A stretch of DNA of 8,913 nucleotides from Thermoplasmatota archaeon (GTDB lineage Archaea > Thermoplasmatota > E2 > DHVEG-1): NCBI GenBank assembly GCA_018824925.1, contig JAHJFH010000127.1:1-8913 (forward strand). The letters are read 5' to 3'. The position numbers and the translations under genes were made by a program. Numbering within the stretch: position 1 is the first letter of the stretch; the number at the start of each line of letters is the position of its first letter. The notes under the pieces are model-generated. The model made no database searches, had not been told where the DNA came from, and saw only the letters and a list, made by a program, of their open reading frames with translations. This document shows positions 1 through 5,429 of the stretch, one piece after another.

Positions 1-54
1 CGAATAAAATATCACCTTTCACATTTAAATATGTTTTTATGTATTTAATTTTTT

Positions 55-70
55 AAAACAAAGAATAATA
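55..70 (-). terminator. Possible T-rich archaeal terminator
   Basis: Directly after the stop codon at 74-76 the minus strand reads TATTATTCTTTGTTTT. It is the only T-rich run following a stop in the window. The remaining bases, 1-54, are AT-rich and non-coding as far as visible, with a weak AT-only inverted repeat at 25-49. Confidence 0.35.
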
Positions 71-73
71 TGA

Positions 74-2398
74 CTATTTTTGGTAATGCCTTAGGATAAA
101 TATTCCAAGAATTACTGTAAAAGAACTAATGATTATTCCTACTAGCACCCATGAAAATGTATCATCATTTTTTGTTAATGTTTGATAGGCTTCAATAATA
201 CCGGTTGATGGATCATAGCGATAATCCCATAGACCATCATTGTTGATATCAACTAAATAGAGGCCATCATCTTGTGGTGTTACAATTGTTTCAATACCTG
301 ATTCATTATCATAAAATGTATCATATATTCCATTAGAATCTGTATCAAGTAATAGACCATAATCTTGGAATAATGTTGCATCAATAAATATTACATACCG
401 GATTTTTTCAGACCAGGTTGCATTATCATTAATTTGCACCGTTATTAGATATCGACCGGCGTGGTCCCAGCTATGATTTACTGAAAGCATGGTCCCATTA
501 GGATGATATTCACTATGATATTGGGTTTCATCACCCCAGTTTATTTTGGTCTGGAGGGCATCATTATCCTTATCTACAAGAGTGATTATAAATTCATATT
601 CTGTATTGATGTCTCCTTTTGTAGGTCCTTGAATGTTGGGTGTATCTGGGGGGTGGTTTGCTGTGATGATTTTTATTTGGAAAGAGTCGGTTGCTGTTGA
701 TTCCATATCATCTACAACGGTTAAGGTGACGGTATAGGTTCCCGGTTGTGTATAGCTATAGGTAGTTACCTCACCTGTTTTTGTGTGACCATCTCCATAA
801 TCCCATGTCCAGGATATTATAAATCCATCTGTATCATAGCTTCTGGTTCCATTGAACTGGATACTGGTTTTTACGAGCGCCTCTGTATATGTTACCGAGG
901 CTAGTGCGGTTTGGGGTTGATTAGTTGGTAGACCACCTCCTGAACTACCTCCAGAGGAGGTTCCTGTTGTACCTGTTGTGAATTCCCAGAGGGGGCTTTT
1001 AGTTGATTCTTCATAGGGATCCCAAGCCACTATTTGCCAATAATAGTGGGTTTGTTCCTGTAGATTTGGTGTAAATGATCGCCCTGCCTGTTGTGTAACT
1101 ACTTTTGGGGGGGTAGCGGTTATTCCAAAATAAATATCGTAGGTGAGGGTATCTGTATCAGGATCATTTGCCTGCCATTTAAGTGATGATGATAAACTCA
1201 CATCGATTGCATGGTTAGTGGGTGTTGGAGAAGATGGTGAATTTGGTGGGTGGTTTTCTAGTTGTATGACTAATTGTGGGGACCAGGTGCTAAAAGCATT
1301 GTGGGTATCCCGGGCTTGAACTTGTATAGTATATTGGCCGGGGGCAGTCCATATATGGCCGAGGGTGCAGGTTTCACCGCTTTCATATGTATCAGTCCAT
1401 GAGCTGATGATACTATCACCCCAGTCAAATCGATAGGATATCATATCATTATCGGCATCGAAGGAATATGTCATATAGGAATAGTCAATATTGTGATAGC
1501 CTGTAACGGGGCCTTGTGGTGTTGTGGGGGTATCTGGTGGGGTATTTCCGCATCCAACTATGATGTGTACGATTGCTGAATCAGTGGCGTCATATGAATC
1601 TTGAATAGTGTAGGTAAATGAATCCAGGCCGCAGTATCCCTGATCTGGTGTATAGTAAAGGTTATGATTCTGTTGTGTGGTTGTTCCATGGGGAGGTTGC
1701 GTATATGAGTGGATGTGTATGATATCGCCATTGTCAGGATCGGTATCATTAGCTAATACATCGATTGTTTGTGCTATATTGATGGTGGTGGTGAGATAAT
1801 CATCATGTGCAATTGGTGCATGATTTTTTGTTGAGCATTGAATGTGAAAGGTTTGTGGTGTGTAGTTGGGACATTCAAAGGTGTATGAGGTGGTTTTGAC
1901 CATATCTGCTACGATGGTATTTTCTATCGTGGTGAGATAAATAGTTGTGTAGGTGGACTGTGCGAGTGTAGATGGTTCCCAGGTTATTGTGACATTCGCA
2001 GGGGGATCTGTTGGGTTGTTTGGGAACCATAGTGTGGTGAGGTTCCATTGTTTGGATATACTTGGGCCATGGCGGTAATCTTTTAATAATGTTGAATAGG
2101 GATTGGGGAGATTATCATTGAGCCATACCCTGAGGTAGGGGGCTGGTGGTGTGGGTGCTTTTGGCATATCATAGGTATCTTGTGGTGGGCCATCATGTGC
2201 ATCTGGTGCTTCACCTATGACTACATAGTCTACTTTTCCGGATGATTCTGCGAAATTAAGTGTTGCATCCCATGTTATGGTTCTATCATCAGCGGGTACA
2301 GAAAATGAAATAAGTAATAAATATAATATTATAAGAAATGCAATAACACTATATGCTACTTTTTTTGTGATAACAGTGTTTGGTTTGAGATGTTTCAT
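74..2398 (-). CDS. Membrane-anchored surface protein: YDMPKPP, cadherin-like, PKD, Fn3-like, PKD, PKD, calcium loops
   Basis: This 774-residue protein is read from the ATG at 2398. Residues 11-36 are the signal peptide (TKK, hydrophobic core, likely cleavage after VPA36). Domains in order: shared domain 40-189; cadherin-like 192-282 (APIAHDDY, VLANDTDPD, DSFTYTI); PKD-like 285-382 (YRFDWGDS, HIWTAPGQYTIQVQARD); Fn3-like 383-476 (TYDIYFG, HYYWQIVAWD); Gly/Ser linker 477-493; canonical PKD 494-579 (WTWDYGDG, TQPGTYTVTLTVVDD); PKD-like 580-673 (INWGDETQ, HSWDHAGRYLITVQIND). Then come two EF-hand-like loops, DTDSNGIYD and DINNDGLWD, within 674-746, a transmembrane helix at 747-769 and the tail RHYQK. 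The architecture is that of a cell-surface stalk or adhesin anchored by its C-terminus, calcium probably stiffening it. It starts 55 bp after the previous gene and appears to end the operon. No enzyme domain is visible. Confidence 0.95.
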   Translation of the reverse strand: MKHLKPNTVITKKVAYSVIAFLIILYLLLISFSVPADDRTITWDATLNFAESSGKVDYVVIGEAPDAHDGPPQDTYDMPKAPTPPAPYLRVWLNDNLPNPYSTLLKDYRHGPSISKQWNLTTLWFPNNPTDPPANVTITWEPSTLAQSTYTTIYLTTIENTIVADMVKTTSYTFECPNYTPQTFHIQCSTKNHAPIAHDDYLTTTINIAQTIDVLANDTDPDNGDIIHIHSYTQPPHGTTTQQNHNLYYTPDQGYCGLDSFTYTIQDSYDATDSAIVHIIVGCGNTPPDTPTTPQGPVTGYHNIDYSYMTYSFDADNDMISYRFDWGDSIISSWTDTYESGETCTLGHIWTAPGQYTIQVQARDTHNAFSTWSPQLVIQLENHPPNSPSSPTPTNHAIDVSLSSSLKWQANDPDTDTLTYDIYFGITATPPKVVTQQAGRSFTPNLQEQTHYYWQIVAWDPYEESTKSPLWEFTTGTTGTSSGGSSGGGLPTNQPQTALASVTYTEALVKTSIQFNGTRSYDTDGFIISWTWDYGDGHTKTGEVTTYSYTQPGTYTVTLTVVDDMESTATDSFQIKIITANHPPDTPNIQGPTKGDINTEYEFIITLVDKDNDALQTKINWGDETQYHSEYHPNGTMLSVNHSWDHAGRYLITVQINDNATWSEKIRYVIFIDATLFQDYGLLLDTDSNGIYDTFYDNESGIETIVTPQDDGLYLVDINNDGLWDYRYDPSTGIIEAYQTLTKNDDTFSWVLVGIIISSFTVILGIFILRHYQK
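161..379 (-). other. Paired EF-hand-like calcium loops before the membrane anchor
   Basis: Residues 674-746 contain DTDSNGIYD (Asp685, Asp687, Asn689, Asp693) and DINNDGLWD (Asp717, Asn719, Asp721, Asp725). Both fit the DxDxDGxxD loop of dockerin and thrombospondin-3-type calcium sites, 32 residues apart. They are followed by YRYDPSTGIIEAY and then the membrane helix. The same ending occurs, from memory, in other large archaeal surface proteins. Confidence 0.65.
1832..2281 (-). other. YDMPKPP shared domain, copy in the 774-residue protein
   Basis: Residues 40-189: TWDATLNF, DYVVIGEAPDAHDGPP, YDMPKAPTPPAPYLRVW, PYSTLLKDYRHGP, WNLTTLWFP, TITWEPSTL and VADMVKTTSYTFECP. It is closest to the copy in the 694-residue protein, with DNA similarity still visible (TGTGGTGGGCCATC occurs in both, near 2179 and 5019). 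Cys176 and Cys188 in its last strands could pair. Confidence 0.85.
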
Positions 2399-2407
2399 GC
2401 AGTCGTA

Positions 2408-2413
2408 CACCCC
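2408..2413 (-). promoter_or_regulatory. Shine-Dalgarno site deciding the start of the 774-residue gene
   Basis: The minus strand reads GGGGTG, nine bases, then ATG at 2398. The upstream GTG at 2410, which would add four residues (MYDC), lies inside this site, so the ATG is the better start. Confidence 0.6.
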
Positions 2414-2453
2414 TTTTTATGTGATATGATCATGTACGTAATAATGTATTTCC

Positions 2454-3092
2454 CTAGGTTTTAATTCTTTTGATGAAATAGAGCGTTATTATGACTGCAC
2501 AGATAAATATAAAAAATGAGGGAAATGGTGTGGAGTTAGAATCAGTAGATTGTGAACTGAGGATCGTAAATTGCTGGGGAATATTTGCTGGGCAGGAGAA
2601 GGTATAGGCGGATTCTGAAAGCATATTCGCAAGCGGGTTTGCTTCACCTTTTTTTACCAGTGATATTGTGGTATATTCAGATGCACTTAGATTGGTGGGA
2701 TTCCATGATATCGTAATAGCTGTTGAGGAATTGTAATCAGCAGGTATCCATAAAACATTCAAGTCCCAGGTTTTATTTTTATCAGGATATGTTCTATAGT
2801 CGGTTAACAACTTATCGTATGGTTCTGCATAGTTTGAGGAAAACCAAGCATAAATACAGGGTGGGATAGGTGCAGGTGGCTTTGGCATATCATAAGAATC
2901 TGGTGAGCTAATATCAAGCGCATTAGGTGCTTCTCCAAAGGTTATACTGTCATGGGTACCGTGTTCTTCATTGAAATGAAGTATCAAATCCCATGACTCA
3001 TTTTCTGTAGTACATAAGGCGGTACTAACACATGTTGAAATAATGATAAGAAGGATTAGAACGAGATGTTGTGAATACTTGTTTGTTTTCAT
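2454..3092 (-). CDS. Small membrane-anchored protein made of a single YDMPKPP domain
   Basis: This 212-residue protein is the minimal member of the locus. Residues 1-27 are a signal peptide or signal anchor (MKTNKYSQHL, then VLILLIIISTCVSTA). Residues 33-179 are the shared domain: SWDLILHF, ITFGEAPNALD, YDMPKPPAPIPP, PYDKLLTDYRTYPD, TWDLNVLWIPADY and SASEYTTISL. Residues 180-189 are a short Ser/Thr linker, residues 190-207 a hydrophobic helix (SFFIFICAVIITLYFI), and KRIKT a basic cytoplasmic tail. The arrangement places the domain outside the cell on a C-terminal anchor. It lies 88 bp after one paralogue and 55 bp before another, suggesting an operon. Because nothing but the domain is present, the domain probably folds and acts alone. 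It could be a small receptor, or a partner for the larger proteins; both are guesses. Confidence 0.93.
   Translation of the reverse strand: MKTNKYSQHLVLILLIIISTCVSTALCTTENESWDLILHFNEEHGTHDSITFGEAPNALDISSPDSYDMPKPPAPIPPCIYAWFSSNYAEPYDKLLTDYRTYPDKNKTWDLNVLWIPADYNSSTAITISWNPTNLSASEYTTISLVKKGEANPLANMLSESAYTFSCPANIPQQFTILSSQSTDSNSTPFPSFFIFICAVIITLYFIKRIKT
2556..2996 (-). other. YDMPKPP shared domain, stand-alone copy
   Basis: Residues 33-179 of the 212-residue protein. It keeps WDL, FGEAP, YDMPKPP, AWF, PYDKLLTDYR, YPD, WIPADY, ISWNP, SEYT and the final SAYTFSCP...QFTIL strands. The usual DGPP after GEAPxAxD is replaced by ISSP. Being bounded by a signal peptide and a linker, this copy defines the domain limits best. 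Confidence 0.85.
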
Positions 3093-3106
3093 GGTTTCTA
3101 TCCCTT
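3093..3106 (-). promoter_or_regulatory. Probable ribosome binding site of the 212-residue gene
   Basis: The minus strand has AAGGGA eight bases before the ATG at 3092. It is a moderate match to the 16S rRNA 3' end. The whole 88-bp gap (3093-3180) is AT-rich without a clear TATA box at promoter distance and without a T tract after the upstream stop, consistent with co-transcription. Confidence 0.45.
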
Positions 3107-3180
3107 ATGTGTCTTCTGATTTTAACAATACCTGTTATTTCTTATTATTTTAATTTGTATTGAAAGGTGATATTGATGGT

Positions 3181-3495
3181 TTAAAGTAGTTTCCATACCT
3201 TTACTGAATCCTCAGCAGGGTTGCCAGCATTGTCATATGCAATGACTTTAATTATGAAGGGGAAGATCAACTGTGGATCGCGCCATTCCCAACAATATGG
3301 TTCCTTATAATCGGTAAATACCCGTTGATCGTCGATTTTAAATTCAACACGATTAATACCTGATTCATCATCATAAGCGTCTGCAGTTATGTTAATCCAT
3401 CCTATAATAATGGTTGCTGGGAAGAAAAATATCAATTGGGTATTAAAGAAATAGATACAGCCTGTATGAGGTTTAGTAATAGTTACCGAGGGTTT
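3181..3495 (-). other. Terminal Ig-like domain of the 694-residue protein
   Basis: Residues 591-694 begin KPSVTITKPHTG and contain INITADAYDDESGINRVEF and a closing IIKVIAYDNAGNPAEDSVKV. This matches bacterial/archaeal Ig-like (Big-type) domains found at the ends of secreted proteases and surface proteins. A very hydrophobic stretch (LIFFFPATIIIGW, residues 611-623) is more likely paired beta strands than a membrane helix, because charged strands of the same domain follow. Confidence 0.65.
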
Positions 3496-5265
3496 TATGT
3501 TTTCTTGACGGGTGGTAAATTGCCATAGATCTCCTTCGGTTCTCCCGCCATGTTTATCCCAAGCAACGATTTTCCAATAATAGGTCGTATTTTCATTAAA
3601 TGCCTGGCCATACCAATATGAATTTTCTGTTTGATTTCCTGATACTTTGGGTGGTAGGGGGGTTGCCCCTAGATAGACATCATAGGTTACACTATCGTCG
3701 GGATCGGGATCACCACCTTGCCAACTTACTATTGTTGTTAGGCCAACTCCTGTTTGTCCATTAGTGGGTACAGGAGAATGGGGGGTATTTGGTGGGTTGT
3801 TTTCTGTCGTAAAATCCCAGAGAGGGCCATTGGTTTGTGCACCATGTGTATCCCGGGCGTTGATTCTCCAATAATATTTTCTGTTTGGATTCATCGTTCC
3901 GGGGTCATAGATGGTATCTGTCGTTGAGGTTACTTGGGGGGGGTTAGTTGAGGTACCAAAGTAGACATCATAGGTTACAGTATCTCCATCAGGGTCTCCA
4001 CCAGTCCAACTAAGATCGGCATCAACATCGACCCCTGTTGCATGATGTTCTGGAGAGGGATTACTTGGGGTATATGGTGGGTTGTTTATTTGAGTGGTAA
4101 AATCCCATGTTGGTCCAGAGGTAGTTGCTCCATATTCATCCCATGCAATAATCCGCCAGTAATACGTAGTTCCATATCCAAGGGTTCCAGGGTTATAGGA
4201 GGTAATGCTTTGATTACTACTGACTTTTGGTGGAGGGTTTATAACGCCAAAATAGACATCGTACGTTACCTGATCCCCATCAGGATCACCACCAGTCCAA
4301 CTAAGGATTACGGTTACACTTACTCCTGTTTGATGATTCGAGGGTGATGGGTTGCTGGGTACATTTGGGGGATTATTATCTTCGGTAGTAAAATCCCATA
4401 GTGGTCCTGTGGTAACTGCGCTATATTCATCCCAGGAAACAATTTTCCAGTAATATTTGGTATTAAAACCCATGGTTCCCGGTTCGAAAGTGGTTGCTGA
4501 TTGATTACTACTCACTTTCGGTGGATTAGTATTAGTTCCAAAATAAACATCATAAGTAACATTATCCCCATCGGGATCACCACCCGTCCAACTTAGATCC
4601 TGATTAATATCAATATCAAGAGCATGATTAGTTGGAACAGGATTACTTGGTGTATATGGGGGACTGTTACTGCTTGCTCGTACCTGAAAATGTCGAGTAG
4701 TAAGTGCAGGAGTAAAATAGGCATATGATGAATCGGTTTTCATATCTGCGACTTGTTGACTATTACCAAGATCATACAGTATGACGGTATCATATTCGCT
4801 ATCATTGACATCATTAGGTAGCCATGCTAGGGTAATGGTTGTAGGTGAGACATAATCTGAGGGAATCCATATAACATAGAGGTTCCAGATTTTTACTACA
4901 TCAGGGTAGTGTCGATAATCTTTTAGAAGTAGATCATATGGCGCTGGTAATCCATCGGTGAACCAGGCTCGAATATAGGATGGGGGTGGTGTAGGTGGTT
5001 TTGGCATGTCATAGACATCATGTGGTGGGCCATCGGTGGCATCAGGTGCTTCCCCAAAAACAACATAATCTGTTTTTCCACCGGGTTGTGAAAAATTGAT
5101 GGCGACATCCCATTGAATAGCCCGATTCTTACCTTCTGAAAACTGAAAGAAAGTCATCGCCTGGACAGGTAATACAATTCCTATTAGCAGTAAACATACT
5201 ATCGCAATGGTAGGTAATTTTTTGACAGATAATCTGCTAAGCCTTTTTTTATATATGGCAAACAT
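3181..5265 (-). CDS. Secreted protein: YDMPKPP domain, four Fn3-like modules, terminal Ig-like domain
   Basis: This 694-residue protein starts at an ATG behind a strong Shine-Dalgarno site. Residues 5-36 form a signal peptide: basic KKRLSRLSVKK, a hydrophobic core and likely cleavage after VQA36. Residues 50-198 are the shared domain in its fullest form (FGEAPDATDGPP, YDMPKPPTPPPSYIRAWF, LLLKDYRHYP). Residues 200-586 are four ~97-residue Fn3-like modules, each opening with (N)PPxxPxxPxP and containing GGDPDxDxVTYDVY(F/L)G, a YYW strand and W(D/Q)FTT at the end. Residues 591-694 form an Ig-like domain (ADAYDDESGINRVEFKIDD, VIAYDNAGNPAEDSVKV). There is no C-terminal membrane helix or sorting motif, so it is either released or held by another protein. 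Many N-x-S/T sequons are present. It is probably a structural or binding protein at the cell surface; the ligand is unknown. Confidence 0.95.
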   Translation of the reverse strand: MFAIYKKRLSRLSVKKLPTIAIVCLLLIGIVLPVQAMTFFQFSEGKNRAIQWDVAINFSQPGGKTDYVVFGEAPDATDGPPHDVYDMPKPPTPPPSYIRAWFTDGLPAPYDLLLKDYRHYPDVVKIWNLYVIWIPSDYVSPTTITLAWLPNDVNDSEYDTVILYDLGNSQQVADMKTDSSYAYFTPALTTRHFQVRASSNSPPYTPSNPVPTNHALDIDINQDLSWTGGDPDGDNVTYDVYFGTNTNPPKVSSNQSATTFEPGTMGFNTKYYWKIVSWDEYSAVTTGPLWDFTTEDNNPPNVPSNPSPSNHQTGVSVTVILSWTGGDPDGDQVTYDVYFGVINPPPKVSSNQSITSYNPGTLGYGTTYYWRIIAWDEYGATTSGPTWDFTTQINNPPYTPSNPSPEHHATGVDVDADLSWTGGDPDGDTVTYDVYFGTSTNPPQVTSTTDTIYDPGTMNPNRKYYWRINARDTHGAQTNGPLWDFTTENNPPNTPHSPVPTNGQTGVGLTTIVSWQGGDPDPDDSVTYDVYLGATPLPPKVSGNQTENSYWYGQAFNENTTYYWKIVAWDKHGGRTEGDLWQFTTRQENIKPSVTITKPHTGCIYFFNTQLIFFFPATIIIGWINITADAYDDESGINRVEFKIDDQRVFTDYKEPYCWEWRDPQLIFPFIIKVIAYDNAGNPAEDSVKVWKLL
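3508..4668 (-). repeat. Four tandem Fn3-like modules (period about 97 residues)
   Basis: Residues 200-296, 297-393, 394-488 and 489-586 are successive copies. The first three share LSWTGGDPDGDxVTYDVYFG exactly apart from one variable residue and GT..x.Y near the middle. The fourth is more divergent (WQGGDPDPDD, VYLG) and one residue longer there. The repeat is visible in the DNA too: the bases for the VTYDVYFG strand recur near 4551, 4250, 3958 and 3670. A fifth homologous module sits in the 774-residue protein at 971-1252. Confidence 0.9.
4672..5118 (-). other. YDMPKPP shared domain, copy in the 694-residue protein
   Basis: Residues 50-198 directly follow the mature N-terminus. The copy has every feature of the consensus: QWDVAINF, DYVVFGEAPDATDGPP, YDMPKPPTPPPSYIRAWF, PYDLLLKDYRHYPD, IWNLYVIWIPSDY, SEYDTVILYD and VADMKTDSSYAYF. 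The alternating hydrophobic pattern suggests a beta-sandwich. I do not recognise it as a named family. Confidence 0.85.
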
Positions 5266-5429
5266 AGTAAACCTCCCTCAAGGGATTAGTGATTTGCACA
5301 TTTTATTAGGGATTTCTGTTATATATTGTGCATATCTATGGGATTAATGACGTGTATTAATTCATATCTTCTATGAGTTATTTATATTTTATTGTAGTAT
5401 ATATTTAAATTGGTTATATTACATGTGTT
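5266..5429 (-). promoter_or_regulatory. 164-bp AT-rich intergenic region with candidate promoter for the 694-residue gene
   Basis: The gap holds no open frame worth reporting. On the minus strand ATATATAA (5319-5326) is a TATA-like box. About 25 nt further on would place a transcript start near 5295, about 30 nt before the ATG. Other AT boxes exist at 5381-5393 and 5399-5410 (ATTTAAATATAT), so the choice is uncertain. No convincing BRE element was seen. No T-rich run follows the stop codon of the upstream gene, so read-through from it cannot be excluded. Confidence 0.35.
5271..5277 (-). promoter_or_regulatory. Strong Shine-Dalgarno site of the 694-residue gene
   Basis: The minus strand reads GGGAGGT, then five bases (TTACT), then ATG. 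This is a near-perfect complement to the 16S rRNA 3' end and fixes the start at 5265. Confidence 0.8.

Noticed and set aside
25..49. AT-only stem-loop TTAAATAT...GTATTTAA as a terminator hairpin or origin element
   Set aside because: The stem is weak and wholly A/T; archaeal terminators do not need a hairpin and AT-rich gaps give such structures by chance.
2399..2410. GTG start at 2410 for the 774-residue gene, adding MYDC
   Set aside because: This codon overlaps the GGGGTG ribosome binding site and leaves no such site of its own; the ATG at 2398 has good spacing.
3009..3032. Lipoprotein signal in the 212-residue protein (TALC at residues 24-27)
   Set aside because: Leucine directly before the cysteine does not fit the lipobox, and a C-terminal membrane helix already explains anchoring.
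3123..3137. Small inverted repeat TAACA-N5-TGTTA as a possible operator
   Set aside because: Five-base arms in AT-rich DNA are expected by chance, and it is not at a recognised promoter.
3161..3184. Plus-strand ribosome-site-like GGTGAT followed by ATG
   Set aside because: The frame is ATG GTT TAA, a two-codon peptide; no evidence of a real gene.
3508..4668. Regular DNA repeats of ~290 bp as a CRISPR array or mobile-element repeats
   Set aside because: They are in frame and encode homologous Fn3-like modules, with divergence concentrated at codon third positions and loops.
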